This document shows positions 16,812 through 24,973 of a stretch of 33,842 nucleotides of DNA, piece by piece. The first letter of the stretch is position 1. Each line of letters opens with the position of its first letter. Both the position numbers and the translations under genes were made by a program. The stretch is from positions 1 through 33,842 of the forward strand of contig JAISBH010000245.1 in assembly GCA_031266295.1 (NCBI GenBank). Direction: 5' to 3'. The stretch comes from Oscillospiraceae bacterium. GTDB taxonomy: Bacteria > Bacillota > Clostridia > Christensenellales > Aristaeellaceae. Below the pieces are notes generated by a model that saw only the letters and a program-made list of their open reading frames with translations, did no database searches and was not told the DNA's origin.

Positions 16812-17914
16812 CAGGCGATTTAATCAGCGTGGTCGTAACTGTCCACAATACCAAATTGTACTTGCGAAAATGCATTGGGAGCATACTGGGTCAGACATAC
16901 GGCAACCTGGACATCATACTGGTCGACGACGGTTCGACAGACGGTTGCGCTGAACTGTGCGACATGTTCCGGAAAACCGACAAGCGCATACGCGTGATTC
17001 ACCAAAGCGCGAAAGGAGCGGCCGCCGCTCGCGCGGAAGGTATGCGTATCGTCAGGGGCAAGTTTGTCCACTTCGTCGACGACGACGATTGGATGGACGC
17101 GGACATGGAGGAGAAGATGATGCAGGCGCAGGATCGAACCGACGCCGACGTTGTTATAAGCAGACACATCGTTGAGCGCGGTACGCCTCACTTTGGTGGA
17201 TCGGGCAAATGCCCGCCTGGGGTTTACGATCGCGCACGCATGGAGCGGGAGATATTCCCGGGAATGATGAGCTGGAATAACACCAGCGAGCGCGGCATCC
17301 ACCCAAACCTGTGGATGAAGCTGTTCCGTACAGAGACAGTGCGCGACGCCATCCTGCGCGTCGATCCCCGCATACTTAAGGCGAACGATGTCGCGGCCTG
17401 CTACGAGGCACTGTATGCCGCCAACAAGATCGTTATCATACCAGAGAGGTATTATCATTATCGGCTGGGTAGGCCCAAGAGCATCACTACGTCGTTCGTC
17501 GCGAAATACTACGAATCCATGCAAGCCTTGCTGGATCACCTGCTATCCAGCCCTATGGCGCAGCGGCCAGAGATAGCCCGGCAGATTCCACGCATCATGC
17601 GTAGCTGTCTAAATTACGGTATGCAGGGCGGATGCGGCCGAAACGTCGGCGATGAGGCCAAGATACGCGCCAAACTTATGTCGCGCTTATCCCAGCTGGA
17701 GCAAAACCGAACGGCTAGGCGTTTGCAGGCACACCAAAACGGACACCGAACGAATTCGCGCGGAGCAATGCCCGGTGCGCTGAACCCGGCGAGAGCGCCA
17801 AGGGCAACAACTAGGCCGTCAACTCCGCTTGCCATCAGGCGCGTGATAAACCGCGGCAGCAGAGTATCGACGGCTCAAATAGGGAATAGGCCCTTGCCTC
17901 AGGATATAAAATGA
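16808..17914 (+). CDS. GT2 family glycosyltransferase with basic C-terminal tail (third of three)
   Basis: This 368-aa paralogue overlaps the previous gene by 4 nt (ATGA), so it is translationally coupled. Its GT-A domain has VVVTVHNTKLYLRKC, DDGSTDGCA and HFVDDDDW. Like the second copy it has ND (LKANDVAACY) where the first has ED. The last 70 or so residues form a basic, Arg-, Ala-, Thr- and Pro-rich tail (RRLQAHQNGHRTNSRG, ARAPRATTRPSTP), shorter than in the second copy and of different sequence. The three genes form one unit that ends near the hairpin at 17953-17979. The sugar specificity is unknown. Confidence 0.88.
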   Translation: MTGDLISVVVTVHNTKLYLRKCIGSILGQTYGNLDIILVDDGSTDGCAELCDMFRKTDKRIRVIHQSAKGAAAARAEGMRIVRGKFVHFVDDDDWMDADMEEKMMQAQDRTDADVVISRHIVERGTPHFGGSGKCPPGVYDRARMEREIFPGMMSWNNTSERGIHPNLWMKLFRTETVRDAILRVDPRILKANDVAACYEALYAANKIVIIPERYYHYRLGRPKSITTSFVAKYYESMQALLDHLLSSPMAQRPEIARQIPRIMRSCLNYGMQGGCGRNVGDEAKIRAKLMSRLSQLEQNRTARRLQAHQNGHRTNSRGAMPGALNPARAPRATTRPSTPLAIRRVINRGSRVSTAQIGNRPLPQDIK

Positions 17915-17952
17915 CGCGAACCTAACGGAGCGTTTCCCGCCGCAACGGACAG

Positions 17953-17979
17953 CCGCGGATTGCGCGGCGCAGTCCGCGG
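17953..17979. terminator. Hairpin between convergent genes, possible two-way terminator
   Basis: CCGCGGATTGC pairs with GCAGTCCGCGG (one wobble) around a 5-nt loop, in the short gap between the convergent glycosyltransferase and hydrolase genes. There is no clear T-run on either side, so intrinsic termination is uncertain. Confidence 0.35.
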
Positions 17980-18008
17980 ATCTGCGCTATAGTTGACGCG
18001 GCGCAGGG

Positions 18009-19490
18009 TTACTTCCTCAACCCAATCAAATTAAGATTAACTTGACTGAATCCTACGTTTCGCGAGCAATTAACGCGAATCGCGCCGCCGACGAACGTCA
18101 CGCGGATATCGTCGATGAACGGCGTGGTAGTATAGACGACGCGAATGTGCCATGTACCATCCTCGATAGCGCACACGGCTGACAGCGGATACGGCGTGAC
18201 GCCGCTGTTGAGCGATGATGGTGCAGCGGCGCAGCCTTCACGGTTGTAGTCTGTTTCTATCCATCGGCGGGTTCTTGCGCGTATAACAGTGCTGGCGTGC
18301 TCATATTGGAGCGTAAACGCATCAACCGCGTCATTACAACCCAGCGACACAACCACGCTCTTAATACCCAGTACGTTGTCGGCAAAAATGTAGGTGGCGA
18401 TTCCCTCCGGCGCGTCTGGCAGCGACGCCGCGCGAGGCGGATACTCCTCGTCGATTGAGTCTCTATCGGCGGTCAAGGCGATCGATTCGACTGAAAGTGA
18501 ACCTAACCTGGCGTCTAGCTCGGCTTGGGCGGCTGCATCCTCGGGTATCGGGTGATCGTGAAGCCCAGGCACAAGTTCGTCGAAGAACAGATCCATCTCC
18601 TCTTGCATGTCGCCAAGCCCAGCGTTCACTGCAAGTATCATGTCATGCTTGGGCAAAACGACGCATAACTGACCGAACGCGCCGTCGCCTCGGAACGCGT
18701 CCTCGCGCGCGCAGCGCCAGAACTGGTATCCATACCCGGCGCACCAATCCGGTGTAGAGTCGGGCTGGCGGATGTGGAATGACGTAGCGTCGTCAATCCA
18801 CTCTGAGTTCAGTAGCTGTTTGCCATCCCATTGACCGCGCTGCAGCAAGAATTGGCCGAACTTCGCAATGTCGCCCGTGCGCAGACTCAACCCATATCCT
18901 CCTGCACAGATATCCCCCGGCAAGCGTTCCCAACAATAACCCTCAATGCCTAGCGGGGCGAATAGGCGCGGGTTCAGGTATTCGTCCAGATGCATGCTCG
19001 TGACTTTCTCGATGATCGCGCCCGCCATGCAGCTGCCCGCCGTGTTATATAGGAAGCGGCTGCCCGGTTCCAGCGGCACATACGATGTAAGGAACGTGCG
19101 GATGAAATCCTCGTCGATCGGCGGTTCGGTCATATGTCCGGTGCACATGCCCAGCAAGTGACGCACCTTCATAGCCAGCATGTTCGCGCAGGGTGGGGAA
19201 GGCAGCTTTTCGGGAAAAAACGAAACGACGGGCGCGTCCAGTGAAAGCAATCCCTCCTGTATGGCAAACCCGGCGGCGGTTGACATGAAACTCTTCGTCA
19301 GCGAGAAGAGCATGTGTCGCAGGTCTTCACGGTACGGCTTGTACCAACCTTTGCTGATCACGTGTCCGTGCCGAACCAGCACTATCCCATTCAGGTTGAT
19401 ATGTTTTTCGGCGGCGGCGTCCAACAGGCGCAGTATCGCCTTGGGGTCGACTCCCATCTGGCTGGGGGAAGCGGCGGGCAGTTGTGTCAT
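18009..19490 (-). CDS. Serine hydrolase, class C beta-lactamase fold (Pfam Beta-lactamase, family S12)
   Basis: This 493-aa protein is a member of the broad penicillin-binding-protein-like/esterase group; the substrate is unknown. The nucleophile motif is S63-L-T-K66 (LFSLTKSFMS). The second motif region is FLYNTAGSCMAGAI (Tyr148). The C-terminal 150 residues form an extra beta-rich domain of unknown role. No signal peptide is visible, so it is probably cytoplasmic. The ORF track opens with a GTG at 19499. The ATG at 19490 has GGAG eight bases upstream and is preferred. It is divergent from the second sugar ABC operon, which suggests a role in processing the imported compound (inference). Confidence 0.85.
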   Translation of the reverse strand: MTQLPAASPSQMGVDPKAILRLLDAAAEKHINLNGIVLVRHGHVISKGWYKPYREDLRHMLFSLTKSFMSTAAGFAIQEGLLSLDAPVVSFFPEKLPSPPCANMLAMKVRHLLGMCTGHMTEPPIDEDFIRTFLTSYVPLEPGSRFLYNTAGSCMAGAIIEKVTSMHLDEYLNPRLFAPLGIEGYCWERLPGDICAGGYGLSLRTGDIAKFGQFLLQRGQWDGKQLLNSEWIDDATSFHIRQPDSTPDWCAGYGYQFWRCAREDAFRGDGAFGQLCVVLPKHDMILAVNAGLGDMQEEMDLFFDELVPGLHDHPIPEDAAAQAELDARLGSLSVESIALTADRDSIDEEYPPRAASLPDAPEGIATYIFADNVLGIKSVVVSLGCNDAVDAFTLQYEHASTVIRARTRRWIETDYNREGCAAAPSSLNSGVTPYPLSAVCAIEDGTWHIRVVYTTTPFIDDIRVTFVGGAIRVNCSRNVGFSQVNLNLIGLRK

Positions 19491-19621
19491 ACGACGCACT
19501 CCAATCGCAGTTTCTGCAGGTCATTTCACTATCTCTATTATGTTTCAGGATAATCCTCGTGTCAATATCACGCCGCAAATACCATACCGTAAATATTGCT
19601 AGTCAGAGAACGGAAAACATA

Positions 19622-19650
19622 TTGTGCCTTCATACTGTATATGCTATACT
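19622..19650 (+). promoter_or_regulatory. Promoter of the second sugar ABC operon
   Basis: TTGTGC (19622-19627), a 17-nt spacer and TATACT (19645-19650) lie 56 nt before the chosen start of the first permease. Confidence 0.65.
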
Positions 19651-19706
19651 TGCTAAGAATACTGGATGTAATATATCGCAAGCGGTATATGGGGGGAGGC
19701 TCGGGT

Positions 19707-20684
19707 ATGACTGGAGTGAGTACAGGGACTGTACGTCCACTTGCGAAGCGGCTTGGTTCGGCAAAGACGAAGAAGCTGATCGCGCTGACGAGCATGGCTC
19801 TGCCTGGCGCGGTGTGGCTGCTGCTGTTGCGGTATCTGCCCATGTTCGGTATAGTCATAGCGTTCAAGGAATACAGGATATATACGAAGGCCAACACGCT
19901 GCTGAACAACATAATTCACAGCAAGTGGGTGGGGCTGAAGAATTTCTCGTTCCTGTTCACAACGACCGACTCGCTTCGGATGATACGCAACACGGTCTGC
20001 TACAACCTCGTCTGGATATTCCTGGGAATGGTCGTCGCGGTGACGTTCGCCGTGCTGCTCTCGCAGCTGCCGCGCCAGAGGATAGCCAAGGGATATCAAA
20101 CGGCGATGTTCTTTCCGTACTTCCTCAGCTGGGTGGTTGTAAGCTATTTCGTGTTCGCATTCATCAGTCCGGACAAGGGATTGATAACGGCTGGTCAGCG
20201 CGCCGCAGGCGTTGTGATGCCCACCAACTGGTATACCGTGCCGGGGTATTGGCCAGGGCTGCTCACCGTCGCAAATCTGTGGAAGAACGCCGGCTATTCC
20301 AGTATACTGTATCTGGCGACGATTACGGGTATCGATGCGTCGCTGTACGAAGCCGCGCGGATTGATGGCGCAACCCGACCGCAGCAGGTGCGATATATCA
20401 CACTGCCACAGCTGCGATCGATGATACTGATACTGCTGGTGATGAACCTGGGTCGAGTGTTCAACTCGGATTTCGGCCTGTTCTACAACGTACCGATGAA
20501 CAGCGGGCCGCTGTTCCCCGTCACGCAGGTTATTGATACGTACGTATATCGCACATACATCACAACCGGCAACATTGGTATGTCGTCGGCAGCCGGATTG
20601 TTCCAGCAAGCGGTAGGCTTCGTGTTTATGATGACGATGAACATGGTGGCCAAACGGATAGATCCCAACGGCGGGTTGTTCTGA
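19707..20684 (+). CDS. Carbohydrate ABC transporter permease (LplB-like, MalF type)
   Basis: This first membrane subunit of the second sugar importer has 325 aa from the chosen start. The ORF track opens at 19596, but that start lies upstream of the predicted promoter. The ATG at 19707 has GGGGGAGG about seven bases upstream. The protein has the LplB-type features ALPGAVWLLLLRYLPMFGIVIAFKEYRIY and the EAA-like loop LYEAARIDGATRPQQVRYITLP. It is clearly paralogous to the permease at 7057-7998 but divergent. It is followed after 24 nt by the second permease. Confidence 0.92.
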   Translation: MTGVSTGTVRPLAKRLGSAKTKKLIALTSMALPGAVWLLLLRYLPMFGIVIAFKEYRIYTKANTLLNNIIHSKWVGLKNFSFLFTTTDSLRMIRNTVCYNLVWIFLGMVVAVTFAVLLSQLPRQRIAKGYQTAMFFPYFLSWVVVSYFVFAFISPDKGLITAGQRAAGVVMPTNWYTVPGYWPGLLTVANLWKNAGYSSILYLATITGIDASLYEAARIDGATRPQQVRYITLPQLRSMILILLVMNLGRVFNSDFGLFYNVPMNSGPLFPVTQVIDTYVYRTYITTGNIGMSSAAGLFQQAVGFVFMMTMNMVAKRIDPNGGLF

Positions 20685-20708
20685 TAATTAGAGCGGGGAG
20701 GGATTGAG

Positions 20709-21635
20709 ATGAACGCTGCGCAGGCCGCGCGTAAACCGATGAAACTGGATCGGATAGGGGTCGGCTGGGAAGCGATACTGCACACCATATTAGGCGGATT
20801 CTCGCTAGCGTGCGTGGTTCCGTTCATATTCGTGATAATTATATCCTTCTCGGCCGAGAGTTCGCTAAAGACGATCGGGTTCTCATTCTGGCCCAATCAG
20901 TTTTCAGCGGAGGCGTATCAGTATGTGTTCCGATGGGGCGACCAACTGTGGCGGTCGTATTTCAACAGCTTTTTTGTGACAATAGCGGGCACGTCGATCT
21001 CGCTGGTCATAACTTTGCTGTACTCATACGCGCTGTATCGCAAGGATTTTAAGTTCCGCACATTCTTCTCGTTCCTCAGTTTCATCACGATGATATTCGG
21101 CGGCGGGCTGGTGCCGACCGTCATGGTGTGCAAACAGCTGCTCGGGTTGAATGACAACTACTGGGCGCTGATTGTCCCCGCCCTGGTAAGTCCGTTCATG
21201 TTCATAGTGATGCGCACGTTCTTCGCCTCGACGATCCCGGACGCATTGATCGAATCCGCGTCCATCGACGGCAGCGGGGAGTACCGCACGCTGGCGCAGA
21301 TCGTCCTGCCTATCTCCACGCCGGGGATCGCGACGGTCGCGCTGCTTACCGCGCTCAGCTATTGGAACGAATGGTTCCTCGCGCTGCTGTACATCAAGAG
21401 CGCGCAGTACATACCGCTGCAATATCTGCTGATGCGTATGCAGAATCAGATAGACTTTCTGGCGAGAAACAGCGCGATGATCGGCATTGAGGCCGCAAAT
21501 ATCGCCGCGCAGTTGCCTCGCGAGAACCTGCGCATGGCACTGGTGGTGTTCATCGTGCTGCCTATCGCGTGCGCGTATCCGTTCTTCCAGCGGTATATCG
21601 TCGCGGGACTGACAATCGGTTCGGTCAAGGGATAG
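20709..21635 (+). CDS. Carbohydrate ABC transporter permease (LplC-like, MalG type)
   Basis: This second membrane subunit has 308 aa. It shows FIFVIIISFSAESSLKTIGFSFWPNQFS near the N-terminus, the ATPase-docking EAA loop LIESASIDGSGEYRTLAQIVLP, and the ending FFQRYIVAGLTIGSVKG typical of LplC/YtcP. GGGGAGGG before the ATG is a strong ribosome binding site. It belongs with the flanking permease and binding-protein genes. As in the first operon no ATPase is encoded. Confidence 0.93.
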   Translation: MNAAQAARKPMKLDRIGVGWEAILHTILGGFSLACVVPFIFVIIISFSAESSLKTIGFSFWPNQFSAEAYQYVFRWGDQLWRSYFNSFFVTIAGTSISLVITLLYSYALYRKDFKFRTFFSFLSFITMIFGGGLVPTVMVCKQLLGLNDNYWALIVPALVSPFMFIVMRTFFASTIPDALIESASIDGSGEYRTLAQIVLPISTPGIATVALLTALSYWNEWFLALLYIKSAQYIPLQYLLMRMQNQIDFLARNSAMIGIEAANIAAQLPRENLRMALVVFIVLPIACAYPFFQRYIVAGLTIGSVKG

Positions 21636-21720
21636 AGGCAATGAATAAAAGGTGATACGGCGGAGTGATCCGTCTTAGTTCACAAATACGAAAAGACAAA
21701 ATGAAGGAGGACCATTGTCT

Positions 21721-23217
21721 ATGAAACGCGGACTGGCTATCACCCTGGCGCTGGCGATGCTGGCTGTATTGTTCGTCGGCATTCCCGCAGCTGGCGCAAG
21801 CGAACCCACCGTAAAACTCAAGTGGATGCTGCACGGCAGCAATGTTATCGATGACAAACCCATTCTGGAGGCTGTCAACGCGTACCTGAAGGACAAGATC
21901 AACGCCGAGCTGCAGGTCATCTGGGGCACATGGGGCGATTTCGACACCAATGTCGTCACGTCCATCAACAGCGGCGACGATATCGACATCTATTTCACCT
22001 GTTCATGGTCGGCAAACGAGTACAGCCGTTACGCAAAGCAGGGCGCGTATGTGCGCCTGGACGATCCAGATAACAACCTGCTGGAGCAGTACGCGCCTGA
22101 TCTTTTCACAAAGCTGCCAAAGGTGCTGGCTGACGCAGCCGTAGTAGAAGGCGCGGACGGCGTGGGCGTCTACGGCATCCCGGGATACAAGGAAGTCGCA
22201 CAGCAGTATACATGGGACATCAACACCCCGCTGCTGGAGGAACTGGGCTACACTGTAGATGATGTAGGCGATTTCTACGAACTTGGCCCGCTGCTGCAGA
22301 AGGCTAAGGAAGCAAAAGGGCCGGACTTCTACCCGTTGAACCTGGAAGTGGGCGTGATCATCCGCATAGCGATGAACACGACATTCCCGGCCAGCGATTC
22401 GCTCATCTCATTCCCGTTCAATCCCGAGCATCCCGCACAGTCCGGCACCGAGGTATACGACACGTTTGAGATGCCGGAATTCGCGAAGTACTGCGCGAAG
22501 ATTCGTGAATACTTCCTGGCCGGTTACATCAATCCCGTTCACGCAACGGCCGAGGCCAGCAGCGCCGCGCGAACGGACGCTCAGATGACGGGCAATTACC
22601 TGATTGGCACGCAGGTCTATTCACCGGGTTATGACACCCAGGCGAGCCTTGAGCGCAAGTTCCCCGTGACATTCAAGCCGACCCATAAGTCGCTGATCGA
22701 CACGGTTTCAGCGCGCGGCGCCATGATGGCGATATCAACCGCCTCTAAGAATCCCGCCAAGGCGCTGGAATTTCTGGCGCTGCTGAACACCGACCCGACG
22801 CTGTTCACGATGGTTGCGTACGGCGTGGAAGGCATCCATTACAACCTGACCGACGAAGGCTTGATTGAGTTCACGGATAAGCACAACGATTACCTGCCGT
22901 GGCGCAACGGCCTGGGCAACATCACCCAACTGCCACTTACCGTGCAGGATGATCCGCTGATCTGGGAGAAGTTTGCCGAGTTCAACGACGGCGAAGGTCT
23001 GCCGATCCTCGGCTTCACGCTAAATCAGGAACCTATCCAGAACGAACTGGCCGCGCTGGCCAATGTACGCGCCGAGTATATGGATCAGCTGGGTTCGGGC
23101 GTGGTTGATCCGGACGTCGTGCTGCCGGAAGCGATAGCGAAATTGAAGGCAAATGGCATTGACAAGGTGATTGAAGAAGTCAACAGTCAGATTAAGGCGT
23201 TCATCGAGTCCAAGTAA
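21721..23217 (+). CDS. Extracellular solute-binding protein of a sugar-type ABC importer
   Basis: This secreted ligand-binding protein (498 aa) belongs to the second importer. The ORF track begins at a TTG (21715). The ATG at 21721 is preferred because AAGGAGG is ten bases from it but only four from the TTG. The signal peptide MKRGLAITLALAMLAVLFVG ends at a PAAGAS signal peptidase I site. There is no lipobox cysteine. The mature protein resembles long family-1 binding proteins that often carry a DUF3502-like C-terminal region (ends DVVLPEAIAKLKANGIDKVIEEVNSQ). A terminator follows. The ligand is unknown. Confidence 0.88.
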   Translation: MKRGLAITLALAMLAVLFVGIPAAGASEPTVKLKWMLHGSNVIDDKPILEAVNAYLKDKINAELQVIWGTWGDFDTNVVTSINSGDDIDIYFTCSWSANEYSRYAKQGAYVRLDDPDNNLLEQYAPDLFTKLPKVLADAAVVEGADGVGVYGIPGYKEVAQQYTWDINTPLLEELGYTVDDVGDFYELGPLLQKAKEAKGPDFYPLNLEVGVIIRIAMNTTFPASDSLISFPFNPEHPAQSGTEVYDTFEMPEFAKYCAKIREYFLAGYINPVHATAEASSAARTDAQMTGNYLIGTQVYSPGYDTQASLERKFPVTFKPTHKSLIDTVSARGAMMAISTASKNPAKALEFLALLNTDPTLFTMVAYGVEGIHYNLTDEGLIEFTDKHNDYLPWRNGLGNITQLPLTVQDDPLIWEKFAEFNDGEGLPILGFTLNQEPIQNELAALANVRAEYMDQLGSGVVDPDVVLPEAIAKLKANGIDKVIEEVNSQIKAFIESK

Positions 23218-23234
23218 GGCTTCGGCTATGCGGC

Positions 23235-23271
23235 GTGCCTCCCTGGCTTCGGCTGGGGAGGCGTTTCTCTT
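23235..23271 (+). terminator. Terminator of the second sugar ABC operon
   Basis: GCCTCCCTGGC (23237-23247) pairs with GCTGGGGAGGC (23252-23262), with two G-U pairs, around a TTCG tetraloop. GTTTCTCTT follows. It lies 20 nt after the binding-protein stop. Confidence 0.85.
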
Positions 23272-23293
23272 ATGGGCGACGAGGAGGCTCACC

Positions 23294-24826
23294 TTACTCG
23301 CCGAACACCATGCCCTCAACATATTCATCCATAAACATCGGGTTTGAGGACAGTTCGATCAGCCTTACCGCGCAGTCGATATGCTCGCTCTGCACCCGTA
23401 TATCGTCATTGAGCAGTACCATCACCGCGCCCATGCCAGCACCGTTCCCTATCGCGCGCGCCTTCGCCGCGAATCCTTTGGGCAGCAATCCTATCCGCTC
23501 CGCCGAATCCGCGCGTATCTTGCTGCCGAACCCACCCGCCACCACCAGCGTATCCACATCGCCGACCGTCAGCCCAGTCTCGCCGAGCAGCGTCAGCATA
23601 CCCGCGCGGATGGCGGCCTTGGCCAATTGCAGCGCGCGCACATCCTTTTGAGTAACGGTCACATCCGTGCCGGGAAATGTGAAATCGCCGCCGTCAAGAT
23701 AACCGGATTCATCCAAGATTCCGGCGTCCAGCAGCGCGGCAGCCGCGTCTACCAGCCCCGTGCCGCACACGCCGCGCGCGGGAGCGCCACCGATCGTAGA
23801 GAACCGGAACGCTCCGTCGATCCAGTCCACACGATCTATTGCTCCTGGTTCGGCTAACATCCCGCACGATATGCCAGCGCCCTCGAACGCGGGGCCGGCC
23901 GCCGTCGCGCAGCAGGTCAATACGCCGTTTGCCGCAAGCGCAATCTCACCGTTCGTGCCGATGTCCACCATCAACAGCGGCGCGCCGCCGTGAACGCGCC
24001 CGTTGACGAACAAACCGCCTGCCAACATGGCCGTCGTGATGTCCGCGCCGACATACGCCCCGACGCAGCGCGGCAGGTATACCTCTACCGTATCAGGTAA
24101 GCGCAGCGAGTCCGGCCGACGGAACTCGCCGAACAAATGCTCCGCGACGAAGGGCATCGCGGACAATGGTTTCGTCGGCAGACCGCACAGCAGCGTCAGC
24201 ATGGCGGTGTTGCCCGTGAGCGCCAGCCGCCGCAGTTCGGCTGGATCGCGTTCGTTTGCGCGCAGCAGCGCAGCGATCAAGCCGCTTACGCAGCGGCCTA
24301 TGGATTCGGCCAGCGCGGCGGCGTGCCCATCCATTGAGGCTTGGACGCGCGATATAACGTCCGCGCCGTATGGCGCCTGCGGGTTCAGCGCAGACGACGC
24401 TGCCAAGCGTTCGCCGCTGACCATATCATACAGATACGCGGCGACCGTTGTTGTGCCGATATCCACAGCCACGCCTAGGCCGATTAAGCTGTTTGAGACG
24501 GTGAAGGCTGGGGTTACGCCTTCGATCTGGATAGGCACGAGTTGATCTGGCGAATTTTTCGCGAGTAGTGTGGCGTCGCCCAATACAGTCATGCGGCACG
24601 CGTAACGTATGCCGCTTCCCGGCTGAATGAGCTCCGATTCGACCGCGTCCGGCTCGGACAGCTTACCCGATATTGCCACGGTGCATTGATTGCAGCGCAT
24701 CATGCCTCCGCATGGCGCGTGCACTGGTGTGCCGCTGCCGCGCAGCAGATCGAGCAATCGTATCGGCGGAGTGAACATAATCGAACGGACGGCGGCGTTT
24801 CCTTCGCGGACGGTTAATGTTGACAT
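23294..24826 (-). CDS. RACo-like [2Fe-2S]/ASKHA protein (reductive activator of corrinoid proteins, DUF4445 family)
   Basis: Members of this family use ATP to drive an electron onto inactive Co(II) corrinoid proteins of methyltransferase systems. The chosen start gives 510 aa. Residues 1-90 form a ferredoxin-like domain with Cys39, Cys45, Cys48 (CGGMMRCNQC) and Cys77. The ASKHA ATPase part follows, with VDIGTTTVAAYL at 121 and a second phosphate motif MVDIGTNGEIAL. The ORF track's 73 extra N-terminal residues are intergenic reading. The ATG at 24826 has GGAGG upstream and starts the domain directly. The protein is shorter than well-studied RACo proteins. No corrinoid protein or methyltransferase gene is in the window, so the partner is unknown. 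Confidence 0.85.
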   Translation of the reverse strand: MSTLTVREGNAAVRSIMFTPPIRLLDLLRGSGTPVHAPCGGMMRCNQCTVAISGKLSEPDAVESELIQPGSGIRYACRMTVLGDATLLAKNSPDQLVPIQIEGVTPAFTVSNSLIGLGVAVDIGTTTVAAYLYDMVSGERLAASSALNPQAPYGADVISRVQASMDGHAAALAESIGRCVSGLIAALLRANERDPAELRRLALTGNTAMLTLLCGLPTKPLSAMPFVAEHLFGEFRRPDSLRLPDTVEVYLPRCVGAYVGADITTAMLAGGLFVNGRVHGGAPLLMVDIGTNGEIALAANGVLTCCATAAGPAFEGAGISCGMLAEPGAIDRVDWIDGAFRFSTIGGAPARGVCGTGLVDAAAALLDAGILDESGYLDGGDFTFPGTDVTVTQKDVRALQLAKAAIRAGMLTLLGETGLTVGDVDTLVVAGGFGSKIRADSAERIGLLPKGFAAKARAIGNGAGMGAVMVLLNDDIRVQSEHIDCAVRLIELSSNPMFMDEYVEGMVFGE

Positions 24827-24850
24827 ATACTGCCTCCATAATGTTTCCAC

Positions 24851-24879
24851 TTGACATAGCGATGCGCGCGCCTCACAAT
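24851..24879 (+). promoter_or_regulatory. Possible promoter of the DUF1638 gene
   Basis: TTGACA, 17 nt, CACAAT. The -35 box is perfect and the -10 box weak. It lies in the shared divergent region, about 95 nt before the DUF1638 start. Confidence 0.45.
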
Positions 24880-24892
24880 GGATACAGCATAC

Positions 24893-24908
24893 ACTGCCCA
24901 ACGGCAGT
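24893..24908. promoter_or_regulatory. Palindrome in the divergent RACo-like/DUF1638 control region
   Basis: ACTGCC and GGCAGT form a 6-bp inverted repeat around CAAC, midway between the two divergent genes. It lies between or over the likely boxes of the leftward promoter (TTGCCA, 18 nt, TATGCT on the minus strand). A shared operator is plausible but unproven. A second hairpin (CTCGCCGTC with GATGGCGAG) lies downstream in the DUF1638 leader. Confidence 0.35.
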
Positions 24909-24973
24909 ATGGCAAGAGACTCGCCGTCTTTAAATAAAAGGATGGCGAGCAGTACCGCTTCGGAGGTGCAGCA

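Noticed and set aside
19596-19706. N-terminal extension of the second LplB-like permease
   Set aside because: It starts upstream of the predicted promoter and lacks a ribosome binding site.
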